Assembly: GCA_965243625.1 (NCBI GenBank) | Contig: CBDEVI010000002.1 | Location: 3,038,001-3,102,000 of the forward strand | Length of the DNA: 64,000 bases | Reading direction: 5' to 3' | Source of the DNA: JAJECS01 sp965243625 | GTDB lineage: Bacteria > Chloroflexota > UBA11872 | Part shown: one piece after another, positions 41,611 through 53,502 of the stretch | How positions within the stretch are numbered: position 1 is the stretch's first letter | How the letters are laid out: the number at the start of each line of letters is the position of its first letter | Translations under genes and position numbers: made by a program | The notes under the pieces: generated by a model | Database searches by the model: none | Told to the model about the DNA's origin: nothing | What the model saw: the letters and a program-made list of their open reading frames with translations, nothing else

Positions 41611-43401
41611 GTGACCTCGGCCAACGGACCAGCCCGTCCGCGGCGCAGCGCGCTCGTTGAGGCCGCCATCGGCGAGCTCACCGAAGCCGACCGGCCGCTG
41701 TCGCTGCAACATCTGGCTCGGGCGGTGCTGCACGTCGAGTCCAAGGCCGCGGCCGTGGCGACTCGGGCGCTCGAGCCGCTCTTGCTCGAGGACGACCGGC
41801 TGCGACAGGCCTCGGCGGGGCAGTGGGAGTTGGCCGCGTGGCGGTACCGCGCCGAGGACCTCAGCGACGCGGAATTCGTCATCTTCGACATCGAGACGAA
41901 CGGAGGACGCGGGGGGCGGCACCGGGTCCTCGAAATCGGCGCGGAACGCGTGCGCGGCGGAACGGTCCTAGGGACGTTCGAAACCCTGGTCCGCATTCCC
42001 GGTCGCGTTTCCAAATTCATCACGCGCTACACGGGTGTCACCGACGAGATGCTGGTTGACGCGCCGCCGATCGAGCGAGTGCTGGACGACTTCCGCGAGT
42101 TCCAATCCGGCGCGGTGCTCGTCGCGCACAACCTGCCGACCGACCTGGGCTATCTCAACCGTGAGGCCGTGTGGGGCCAGCGCCCGCTCTTTCCCGGCGA
42201 CGGTCTCGACACCATGGAGCTGATGCAGGTGCTGATGCCAGAGGCCGAAGTGTCCGGCCTGGCGGACGCGCTGGAGCTGCTCGGCGAACAAGAATCGCCC
42301 CGCCACCGGGCGCTGCCGGACGCCCGCGCCACGCATCGTCTGTTCGCCGCGCTGGTGGACCGGGCGCGCGCTCGCGGCGTCACCACCGTCGAGGCGCTGC
42401 GCGCGCTGGGCGCCGAGGGTGGACCGGAGGGGCCGATGCCCCAGCGGGCCAAGGAGCTGGCCCGGTGGGCCTCACGCAATCTGCCGCCGTCTCCCGGCGC
42501 CTATGTGTTTCGCGATGCGTCCGGTCGAGCGCTCTACGTCGGCAAGACCGTCTCGCTCCAGCGCCGCGTTCGGGCCCACTTCACCACGTCGCACAGCTTC
42601 GTGCGCCAACGCGCCGACATGCTCCCGCGCATCGATCACATTGATTGGGAGGTCACGGGATCGGAGCTGCGCGCGCTGCTGCGCGAGGCGGAGCTCATCG
42701 GGGAACTGGCGCCCGTCTACAACGTGCAGCGCCAACGCCGCGCCTCGCGGCTGCTGGTCCACGTCGGTCCGGCAGAGTCTGCGGTCGTCAACACCGCCTC
42801 GGCGATGCGGGACGAGGCCGGCGACTACGCGGGGCCGTTCCCCACGGCACGGGACGCGCGGCTGGCCGCGCAGGCCGCGCGCCGGCTCCTGGATTTGCCG
42901 GCTCGGGGCGCGTGCCCCGTCGAATCCTGGCGGCGCAACGCGGCGTTGGCCTACCTGCGCAGTGGCCGTGAGGCAGCGATTACCGTCGTCACCGACGCCG
43001 ATGCACCGGCCGAAGAGCGCGACGCCATCGTTCGGCGGTTGCGACGTTCGCGCGCCGAGCGTCTGCCCCTCGCCGGTGGGCTTGGGGGCGAGCGGGTCGT
43101 GGTGGTGGACAGCGGTCGGCGGCCCGGCGATGCGGAGATTGCGCTCATTGCCGACGGCCAGATCGCGCGGCATGCCGTGCTGTCGCGCCCGCGCCGCGGC
43201 GGCGTTCGCCGCGCGTTGCAGGACCTCTTGAAGCCCCGGCAGTCCAACGAGTCCGTGTCGGACGACCATCGCAACATCGTCATCGCGTGGCTTCACGCCC
43301 GCGCCGGGCGGGACGAGTTTCTGACCGCGCTGCCGGGTGGCCCGGATCGGGAACTCGTCGAGCAGGTGTGGGAGCGCGTGCGGCGCGCGGCGCACGGCTG
43401 A
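41611..43401 (+). CDS. DEDDh exonuclease fused to GIY-YIG (UvrC/Cho-like) nuclease
   Basis: 596 residues. An N-terminal helical part (1-80) precedes an exonuclease like DNA polymerase III epsilon: FDIETNG (Exo I), AHNLPTDLGYLN (Exo II, with its Asp) and HRALPDA (Exo III His and Asp). From about 290 comes a GIY-YIG domain: PGAYVFRDASGRALYVGKT, an Arg in LQRRVRAHF and the Glu in LLREAELIG. The remaining C-terminal part is UvrC/Cho-like and diverged. The same fusion occurs in actinobacteria. It could nick and trim damaged DNA. GTG start at 41611. No uvrA or uvrB in view. Confidence 0.85.
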   Translation: MTSANGPARPRRSALVEAAIGELTEADRPLSLQHLARAVLHVESKAAAVATRALEPLLLEDDRLRQASAGQWELAAWRYRAEDLSDAEFVIFDIETNGGRGGRHRVLEIGAERVRGGTVLGTFETLVRIPGRVSKFITRYTGVTDEMLVDAPPIERVLDDFREFQSGAVLVAHNLPTDLGYLNREAVWGQRPLFPGDGLDTMELMQVLMPEAEVSGLADALELLGEQESPRHRALPDARATHRLFAALVDRARARGVTTVEALRALGAEGGPEGPMPQRAKELARWASRNLPPSPGAYVFRDASGRALYVGKTVSLQRRVRAHFTTSHSFVRQRADMLPRIDHIDWEVTGSELRALLREAELIGELAPVYNVQRQRRASRLLVHVGPAESAVVNTASAMRDEAGDYAGPFPTARDARLAAQAARRLLDLPARGACPVESWRRNAALAYLRSGREAAITVVTDADAPAEERDAIVRRLRRSRAERLPLAGGLGGERVVVVDSGRRPGDAEIALIADGQIARHAVLSRPRRGGVRRALQDLLKPRQSNESVSDDHRNIVIAWLHARAGRDEFLTALPGGPDRELVEQVWERVRRAAHG

Positions 43402-43468
43402 GCCAGCGAACCTGGACACGGATGGGGGTGCGAACCGGGCCGGCCCTCTATCCGGTGAGCCCAAATCT

Positions 43469-43538
43469 CGTTCGTGGTGAGCCAGTCGAACCACGTCCCG
43501 GCGGCCGGCTCCACGGACGCCCTTCGACAAGCTCAGAG
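43469..43538. repeat. Interspersed repeat, family G, split form
   Basis: TTCGTGGTGAGCCAGTCGAA on the left, CCCTTCGACAAGCTCAG on the right, separated by about 30 unrelated bases. The unit at 6660-6709 has the same parts without the insert and in the reverse order. Confidence 0.7.
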
Positions 43539-43610
43539 CCTGCCCCGTACCTGATACGGGGGCGAACGGAAAGGCGGCGCGGCGCCAATGGGCACGGCTT
43601 GGACCTCAAC

Positions 43611-43685
43611 TGGAGGCGACGCTCGGAATCGAACCGAGGTATAGGGGTTTTGCAGACCCCCGCCTTACCACTTGGCTACGTCGCC
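43611..43685 (-). tRNA. tRNA-Cys (anticodon GCA)
   Basis: 75 bases with encoded CCA. On the minus strand it begins GGCGACGTAGCCAAGTGGTA. The acceptor stem GGCGACG pairs with CGTCGCC and the discriminator is T. The anticodon stem GGGGT/ACCCC holds the loop CTGCAAA, giving GCA for cysteine. The T loop GGTTCGATTCC is canonical. All stems pair as expected. It stands alone between two convergent protein genes and no other tRNA is near. Confidence 0.95.
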
Positions 43686-43752
43686 TTGGCGGCCCCGAGC
43701 CGCGCGCCAGAATACCTAACGGCGATGCGGATCGGTTCGGCCCACCGCGCTG

Positions 43753-45225
43753 TTAGCTGCTGTCGAACACCCGCCGGTCCGTCACCATCCATTGGCCGGC
43801 CTCGCTGCGAGACATGATGAAGCCGAGCACGGCGCGGTAGGCCGGATCGCTGCTGATGATGCGCCCGTCGCCTTGGCCGCGCAGCTCGGTTTCCCCGGTC
43901 TCGCGAAAGGCGATGAACGCCAGCTCGTCTTGGACGCCCGAGTTCTCGCGCAAGACTTCGCGGTCGATGCGGGCGGTGATGTAGACATTGTTCGCGCGCA
44001 AGCTCTCGATTTGCTGCCGAATGCTCGCAATGACGTCGTCGGAGAAGTACCGGTTCAGGCCGGTGACCTCCAGCCGTTCCAGGGCATCTTCTTGCGCTTG
44101 GGCGGCGCGCATGGCCGTGACGCTGGCCGCGTCGAGGTTCCCCTCCGCGATCGACTCTTGAATCTTGGAGTTGACGAACAGACCCGCGACCACAACCGCG
44201 GCAATTCCGGCCAGAATGAATCCGATGACGCGGAGGCGCTTCGCTTCCGCTTCGGAGGCCTCGATCTCCTCCGAGATCGTCTGGTCGAACTCGGCGACGT
44301 TGGCCGCCAGAGTCTTCTGGTCGTCGTCAACCTCGACGATCTCGGCGGTGTCCGATGAGAGCGCCAGCGCGGTCGGATCGTTTTCGGGCGGGGCGATGGG
44401 CAGGCGCGCGAACACTCCCGTTTCGCGCTGCTCACGGGCTTTCCAGCGCACGGCGTGCGGCACGGTCCAGCGGCCTTCGAGCAGCAGCGTCAGATCGCGG
44501 CCGTCGAGCAGGATCTTGCGGCGGTCCCGCTCCGGGTCCAGTCGCATTTCGCGCGGAAACCCTTGAAGCGCCACGATCAGCGTGCGCCGATCCTGCGCCT
44601 GGATGGACTCTTCCGAGGTGTCGACTTCAAGCGGGTCGTCGCCGACTTCCCACACCGCCGTGAGGAGATGCTCAATGCCGCCCATCCGCACGACCCCGCG
44701 AACATCGTGGTCGCGGACCTGGGGCAGCCGCAGGATGTCGATATCGTTGGCTCGAAGCAGCCCGCCGAGGACATTCGCCAGCTTCAGGGGCCGGTCCTCT
44801 TCCGGACCGCTCATCATGTCGGAGTAGAGCGCAAACATGGCGCCCAGGAGTCGGGTGCGCCGCTCGGCGCCGTCGACGTCCGCGGTCGCGCCGTCGATCT
44901 CGTCCAATGGCGGCACCATAACCCCAAGCGCCTGCGCCGCCGCCGACAGCTCGCCGTATTCGACCGAGTCGACCGGCTCACGCGCGTCCCGTCGGTACAG
45001 GACGCTCTCGGTGACCAGGACCCGCACGACATCGTCGAGCCGGTCGGCCTCGCCGGCCGCCACGATCAGTTGGCCGGCGAACGTCTCCACGTCGTCGGCG
45101 GGCGCGATTTGGAGGTCGAACTGCGCGGCGACCGCCGTCAGCGAGCGCTCGCCGTCGACGGGAAGGATTTGCCCTATGGCAGCGGCGAGCCGCGCCACCG
45201 CCTGGCTGTCCGGCGTGCTGTTCAT
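43753..45225 (-). CDS. Membrane protein with effector-associated-like N-terminus and degenerate restriction-endonuclease-like domain
   Basis: 490 residues, not a named family. Part 1-75 is a small helical domain (ARLAAAIGQILPVDG, then DRLDDVVRVLV) that resembles prokaryotic effector-associated domains. Part 140-270 follows the pattern of PD-(D/E)XK restriction-endonuclease-like proteins: RPLKLANVLGGLLRANDI, HDVRGVVRMGG, RRTLIVALQGFPREM and KILLDGRDLTLLLEGR. However, the usual E-x-K (in EAKW) reads TAVW, so the nuclease site looks lost. One helix (332-351) crosses the membrane, preceded by a Glu-rich coil, and an alpha/beta tail (352-490) follows. The domain reading is by eye and tentative. 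It is alone on its strand. Confidence 0.6.
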   Translation of the reverse strand: MNSTPDSQAVARLAAAIGQILPVDGERSLTAVAAQFDLQIAPADDVETFAGQLIVAAGEADRLDDVVRVLVTESVLYRRDAREPVDSVEYGELSAAAQALGVMVPPLDEIDGATADVDGAERRTRLLGAMFALYSDMMSGPEEDRPLKLANVLGGLLRANDIDILRLPQVRDHDVRGVVRMGGIEHLLTAVWEVGDDPLEVDTSEESIQAQDRRTLIVALQGFPREMRLDPERDRRKILLDGRDLTLLLEGRWTVPHAVRWKAREQRETGVFARLPIAPPENDPTALALSSDTAEIVEVDDDQKTLAANVAEFDQTISEEIEASEAEAKRLRVIGFILAGIAAVVVAGLFVNSKIQESIAEGNLDAASVTAMRAAQAQEDALERLEVTGLNRYFSDDVIASIRQQIESLRANNVYITARIDREVLRENSGVQDELAFIAFRETGETELRGQGDGRIISSDPAYRAVLGFIMSRSEAGQWMVTDRRVFDSS

Positions 45226-45320
45226 GTTCCTCGCTCCGTCCTAGGGTCCGGGCCCGGCGCCGGTCGCGCGTCGGCGCTCATCCGCGACCCTGGTCCATTC
45301 TATTCCGTTCGTCGTGCTCG

Positions 45321-46037
45321 TCATACGCCAATTGGGAGATATCTGGCGATAACGGGCATGAGATTGGTGAAAACCACGATCCCCAGCGCGATGAGCAGAA
45401 TGCCCCCCGCGTGGGTCGCGTAGCTGAGTGCGTGGCCGTGGCGCTGCAGCAGCGCGCGCGTCCAGCCCGAGAAGGCGCCCGCAGCCGCGAACGGCAGCAT
45501 CATGCCCAGCGAATAGGCCAGCAGCAGCAGGGCGCCTTCGCCCACGGATGCCGTGGTGGCCGCCAGCACCAGGATTGCCCCCAGGATGGGTCCCACGCAG
45601 GGAACCCAGCTGACGGCGAAGGCGCCGCCGACCAGGAAGGCACCGGCCACGTGCAGCTGCGAGGACACCTGCGGGCGGAAGGCGAAGCCGCGCTGCGCTA
45701 GTGGTACTCGCAGCAGCCCCAGGGCCATCAGCCCCAGCAGGATGATCAGCGCGCCGCCCACGCGGTTCAGCCACACCGAATGGTCGGCCAGCGTCTGCGT
45801 GAGCGCTCCAAGCGAAGCCCCGAGAATCACGAACACGGACGTGAAACCCAGCGTGAAGGCCAGGACGCTTCGCAGCGTCGCGCCGCGGGTCGCGCGCGTG
45901 TCCGCCCCGTCCCCATCGCTCAAGGTGAGGCCGCCGAGATAGAGCACGTAGGCCGGCACCAGCGCGAGCGTGCACGGCGCGATAAACGAGGCCACGCCGG
46001 CCCCGAATGCCACCGCCAGGTTGACCGTTTGGTCCAC
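45321..46037 (-). CDS. ccdA: CcdA-type thiol-disulfide transmembrane protein
   Basis: 238 residues with six hydrophobic helices and the two key cysteines of CcdA/DsbD-beta in FIAPCTLALVP (helix 1) and SWVPCVGPILG (helix 4). It carries reducing power from cytoplasmic thioredoxin across the membrane to an extracytoplasmic partner. The likely partner is encoded 11 bases upstream (46049-47212). It starts with GTG. Length fits the family. Confidence 0.9.
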   Translation of the reverse strand: MDQTVNLAVAFGAGVASFIAPCTLALVPAYVLYLGGLTLSDGDGADTRATRGATLRSVLAFTLGFTSVFVILGASLGALTQTLADHSVWLNRVGGALIILLGLMALGLLRVPLAQRGFAFRPQVSSQLHVAGAFLVGGAFAVSWVPCVGPILGAILVLAATTASVGEGALLLLAYSLGMMLPFAAAGAFSGWTRALLQRHGHALSYATHAGGILLIALGIVVFTNLMPVIARYLPIGV

Positions 46038-46048
46038 GGCGGGAAACG

Positions 46049-47212
46049 CTAGGCCCCAAAGACGAAGGTGTAGAGCGAAAGGCCGGCGTCGCCAGTGTGC
46101 AGCCGCAGCTCACGCGGTGCGCCGTCGCCATGGCGCAGCAGCCCGTAGGTGCCAAACTCGCCGATCGACACGTAGGTCGCGCCGTCCTCGTCGGCAACGA
46201 CATGCGCGCCGCGCAGCGGTTCCGGAATGGGCGCTCCATCCAGCGTCACCTTCACGAGCACCGGCGTTGCCGAGGTGGCCGCCGCGGCAAGGTTCGCCAT
46301 GCCCGACGTCACCACGACGGTCGCGTCCCAGGCGGTCGAGCCTGCGTCCGGGTCCGGCTGCACGCGGTCGGACTCCACGGTCCAGCCGCCGCGCAGCCCG
46401 AGCCGCGCCGCTCCACCCGCGCCCTCGACGGACAGGAACCGGCCCTCATCCCACGAGTCACCCGTGAACAGCGCCGTCTGCGCGGGCGGGGCGCCCTCGT
46501 CCACGCCGCCCACCGGGATATGGTCGAGCGAGGCCCCGCCCTCGGTGAGCAGCTCGCGAATGCGGCGCTCCATCTCCGCATAGGACCCTTCACCAATCAC
46601 GTCGTACCGGATCCGGCCCTGCTGATCCACCAGGTACTTGCGCGGCCAATAGCGGTTCTTGTAGGCGCGCCAGGTGCCCCAGTTGTTGTCCATCGCCACC
46701 GGCCAGGTCACGTTCAGCCGGATCATGGCCTCGCGCACGTTGGCCTCGACCTGCTCGAACTCGAACTCGGGCGTGTGCACCCCGACGATCTGCAAGCCCT
46801 CCGAGGCGTATTTGGCGTGCCAGTCGCGGAGGTAGGGCAGGGTGTTGCGGCAGTTGTAGCAGCCAAAGGTCCACACATCGATCAGCACCACCCGGCCGCG
46901 CAGCTCGGCCAGGCTCAGCGCGGGGCTGTTGAGCCACTGCGTGACCCGCACGAACTCGGGCGCCAGCGGCCCCGTGGGCTCGGGCGTTGCCGCGGCCTGA
47001 GGCGTCGCCTGTGGTGTGGCCGGCGCTGCCCACGACGCCGGGGCTGCGACTTGCGGTGAGGCCGGCGCGGCCTCGGTCATCGTGGGTTCGTCCGGCGCGG
47101 GAGCCACGCTGACGGCCTGGGGCGGCTGCACCACGATCAGGATGACGGCAATGATCGCCACGATGGCGGCGAGCGCGCCCGCCAGACCTAGCCAACGCAT
47201 TCGATCCGTCAT
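46049..47212 (-). CDS. Membrane-anchored thioredoxin-like protein with DipZ-type C-terminal domain
   Basis: 387 residues. The ATG at 47212 follows a GGAGA site; a longer frame upstream lacks family sequence. An N-terminal membrane anchor (WLGLAGALAAIVAIIAVILIV) leads to an Ala/Pro-rich linker, then a TlpA/redoxin domain with active site WTFGCYNCRNTLPYL, cis-Pro region YWPRKYLVD, and a long beta-rich C-terminal domain (ARLGLRGGWTVESDRVQ) as in DipZ. With ccdA just downstream the pair mimics DipZ split into two genes. It would reduce disulfides outside the membrane, for cytochrome c maturation or peroxide defence. Confidence 0.83.
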   Translation of the reverse strand: MTDRMRWLGLAGALAAIVAIIAVILIVVQPPQAVSVAPAPDEPTMTEAAPASPQVAAPASWAAPATPQATPQAAATPEPTGPLAPEFVRVTQWLNSPALSLAELRGRVVLIDVWTFGCYNCRNTLPYLRDWHAKYASEGLQIVGVHTPEFEFEQVEANVREAMIRLNVTWPVAMDNNWGTWRAYKNRYWPRKYLVDQQGRIRYDVIGEGSYAEMERRIRELLTEGGASLDHIPVGGVDEGAPPAQTALFTGDSWDEGRFLSVEGAGGAARLGLRGGWTVESDRVQPDPDAGSTAWDATVVVTSGMANLAAAATSATPVLVKVTLDGAPIPEPLRGAHVVADEDGATYVSIGEFGTYGLLRHGDGAPRELRLHTGDAGLSLYTFVFGA

Positions 47213-47393
47213 GCTCGATCTCCGCTGTCCGGCGGTGGCGCGCGTCCGACGCTGCGCGGGTGCGCACGCCCCAGGTGGTCGATCGCGACCGAACCAGCCC
47301 ACCTCGCCGTGCGGGCTTCAGAGGGCGTTCCGTCTCCTTGAGACAGTACGCATTGGCCCTTTGCGCGGATTGTGCAGCGCCGGGGCGGGCTTG

Positions 47394-51650
<4,257 letters not shown>

Positions 51651-51742
51651 GGGGGCATGGTAGCCGCGCCGGAGCCCCTCTCCATGCTAGGCGCCGTTGC
51701 GAGACCCAAATGCGCGGCGGATGTCGGTGCGCCGCAATTCAT

Positions 51743-51823
51743 GTCATTTCGAGCGAAGCGAGAAATCCAAGGGGCCGGGAGAATGCACAACGTCCTTAGA
51801 TTCCTCACTGCGTTCGGAATGAC
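51743..51823. repeat. Interspersed inverted repeat, family F
   Basis: GTCATTTCGAGCGAAGCGAG at the left and CACTGCGTTCGGAATGAC at the right with CACAACGTCC inside. 81 bases, the same length as the copy at 8880-8960. Confidence 0.82.
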
Positions 51824-51998
51824 ACTTCCGGTTGGGAATGACATTTCTGGTGGGGTATGAGGCTTCTGCCGGGCGGCGGATGTCCGTGCGCGCCAGATGT
51901 GCTGGGCGGTGGATTCCCGCCTTCGGAGACCCTTGCAAATTCCAGCCGGGCTTGGGGATGACCGGGCGCAACCTGTGCGCCCCCAGGGTCAATGACGG

Positions 51999-52027
51999 GT
52001 GGATTCCCGCCTCTGCGGGAATGACGG
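51999..52027. repeat. Interspersed inverted repeat, family E
   Basis: GTGGATTCCCGCCTCTGCGG then GAATGACGG. Nearly identical to the copy at 16799-16825. Confidence 0.8.
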
Positions 52028-52078
52028 AGGGACGCTAGCCGCGGGGCGCCAACCGGCGCTGTGCCCGTTTACCCGCCC

Positions 52079-52108
52079 CTTAGATTCCTCGCTGCGCTCG
52101 GAATGACA
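52079..52108. repeat. Partial family F repeat
   Basis: Reads CTTAGATTCCTCGCTGCGCT then CGGAATGAC: only the right-hand half of the family F element is present. Confidence 0.7.
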
Positions 52109-52172
52109 CGACTTGTTCGAGTGACACTTCTGGCGACACTCCGTCGTTCTTGCTCCCGCCGAGTGGGCGGGC

Positions 52173-53048
52173 CTAAGGCTTGGTCAGCCTCCGCCCGATG
52201 ATTTCGTGCCAGATGCGCGGCAGGCCGTCGTAGCGCACCTTGTCGACGGCGAGGCTCAGGTAGTGGCTCTGCTCCGCCAGGCTGAACTTGCGGGGGAAGT
52301 CCAGGTCGCCCGCGACGCCTTCCACGAAGGCCGGATAGCGGGCGATGGCCTTGAGGGCTTCGCGCGTGAGGTGGATCGCTCGCTCGAGCTCGTGGACGAC
52401 CTTGAATCCCGCCTCCTCGATCATCTTGCGGTAGTCCTCGGGCCGGCGGTAGGGCAGCGAGCCGCCCTTGTCGTTGCGGCGGGCGCCGGTGAGCCGCATG
52501 AAGTGCAGCTTCCACTCGCCGTGTCCCCGCAGCGAGTTCGCCACCGCCATCGAAACGGTGGTGAAAGTGCTGTTCGACGACAGCAGGGCGCCCTCGCGCG
52601 CGATGGCGGCCATGCCGTTGTAGACCTGGCGTTGGCCCTCCTGGTCGGTGATCTCGTGGATGGCGTCGTGAATGCTCAGGCTGTCGGCGCCGTCGGCGGG
52701 AAGCTCGTCGCCTTGCAGCCGCTCCAGATACCGTGCGTCGGCTTCCACGAAGCGCAGGTCGATGTTCGACGGTCGCGGCGTGGTGGCCTCGGCGATCTCC
52801 AGGGCCTTGGGACTGCGGTCGATGCCGATGATCGTGCCCCGGAATCCCCGTTTCTCGGCCTCCTCGATCAGGAGCTGCGGCACGAGCCCCGTGCCCGTGG
52901 CCAGATCGACGTGGACGAAGGGATTCGGCATGTGGCGAAACAGCTCTTGCACGAGCTCTCGGTTGACTTGGCGATACTCGGGCACCGCCGCGAAGTGCCC
53001 GAAGTGCAAATCCTCGGGCGAGGGAAGGTCCTTGGCGTCGACAGTCAC
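52173..53048 (-). CDS. SAM-dependent methyltransferase, class I
   Basis: 291 residues. The SAM motif VDLATGTGLVPQLL, an Asp after strand 2 (GIDRSPKALEIAE) and an acidic loop (RFVEADARYL) give a class I Rossmann methyltransferase. The substrate domain (DSLSIHDAIHEITDQEGQ) does not identify the acceptor. It starts at GTG 53048, which is one base after the stop of a 43-residue frame (53050-53181), so it may be the second gene of a coupled pair. Confidence 0.8.
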   Translation of the reverse strand: MTVDAKDLPSPEDLHFGHFAAVPEYRQVNRELVQELFRHMPNPFVHVDLATGTGLVPQLLIEEAEKRGFRGTIIGIDRSPKALEIAEATTPRPSNIDLRFVEADARYLERLQGDELPADGADSLSIHDAIHEITDQEGQRQVYNGMAAIAREGALLSSNSTFTTVSMAVANSLRGHGEWKLHFMRLTGARRNDKGGSLPYRRPEDYRKMIEEAGFKVVHELERAIHLTREALKAIARYPAFVEGVAGDLDFPRKFSLAEQSHYLSLAVDKVRYDGLPRIWHEIIGRRLTKP

Positions 53049-53049
53049 G

Positions 53050-53181
53050 TCAGCCGCTCGGCAAGATGGTCGGCGTCATGAGCCCGAATGGTGGCTTTGC
53101 CACGATAGGCCAAACGGCATCGCGGCCGAATACGTATGGCTTGATGAAGGGCCCCACCGGAATCTTGGCAATGGATGTCAA
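53050..53181 (-). CDS. Possible 43-residue protein coupled to the methyltransferase (or a gene remnant)
   Basis: A TTG-initiated frame ending TGA one base before the methyltransferase GTG. The C-terminal stretch KIPVGPFIKPYVFGRDAVWP then IVAKPPFG looks like real protein (aromatic, Gly, Pro, few Arg/Ala) unlike shadow frames here, and base composition is less GC-rich. No Shine-Dalgarno is evident and the residues further upstream in this frame look non-coding, so it may be the 3' remnant of a lost gene. No family recognised. Confidence 0.35.
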   Translation of the reverse strand: MTSIAKIPVGPFIKPYVFGRDAVWPIVAKPPFGLMTPTILPSG

Positions 53182-53360
53182 TCGCGCGTGTGAAATACGG
53201 CGGCCTGACCTTGGGGCCGCTGACAGTAGCGGCGATGATAGCTCAAGGGCGCGCATGGCCGCTCACGGGGGAGTCGGTCATTGGGATCAGGATGAGACAC
53301 CGTTCGACGCTTGCGAGATTCCGGTCCCCTCTCGCGTGATGAGACCGGTGCGCAACCCTT

Positions 53361-53392
53361 CGTCATTCCGGCGGAGGCCGGAATCCAGACCG
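53361..53392. repeat. Interspersed inverted repeat, family E, reverse sense
   Basis: CGTCATTCCGGCGGAGGCCG then GAATCCAGACCG; the ATTCCGGC and GCCGGAAT arms pair. This is the same element as at 14246-14298 in the opposite sense. Confidence 0.72.
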
Positions 53393-53502
53393 GTCGAAGC
53401 TGGAGGCGTGCCGGACGCTTGGCACCGGGCGGGTCTGAGACTCGCCCCTACCGAACTTTACAGGGGTCTGTCGATGGGAGGGCGTCAGGGAGAGTGCGGG
53501 TG

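Larger units (their letters stand above)
43402..43752. other. Intergenic region with family G repeat and tRNA-Cys
   Basis: 350 bases between convergent genes. It holds a family G repeat (43469-43538) and a tRNA-Cys on the minus strand (43611-43685). Nothing else is recognised. Confidence 0.75.
51651..52172. other. Intergenic region rich in repeats F and E
   Basis: About 520 bases without a plausible gene. It contains family F (51743-51823), partial E-like sequence near 51910-51930, family E (51999-52027) and a partial family F end (52079-52108). The rest shows no promoter or RNA structure that I can support. Confidence 0.65.
53049..53502. other. Intergenic region with a small coupled frame and an E repeat
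   Basis: 454 bases. The left third holds a possible 43-codon gene on the minus strand (53050-53181). The centre has no clear signal. Family E lies at 53361-53392 and a D-like piece follows near 53425-53455. The last 20 bases carry AGGGAGAG, the Shine-Dalgarno of the DUF3179 gene. Confidence 0.55.

Noticed and set aside
43753..45225. Active restriction endonuclease
   Set aside because: The E-x-K catalytic motif is missing in the region that otherwise aligns by eye, so I call the domain degenerate.
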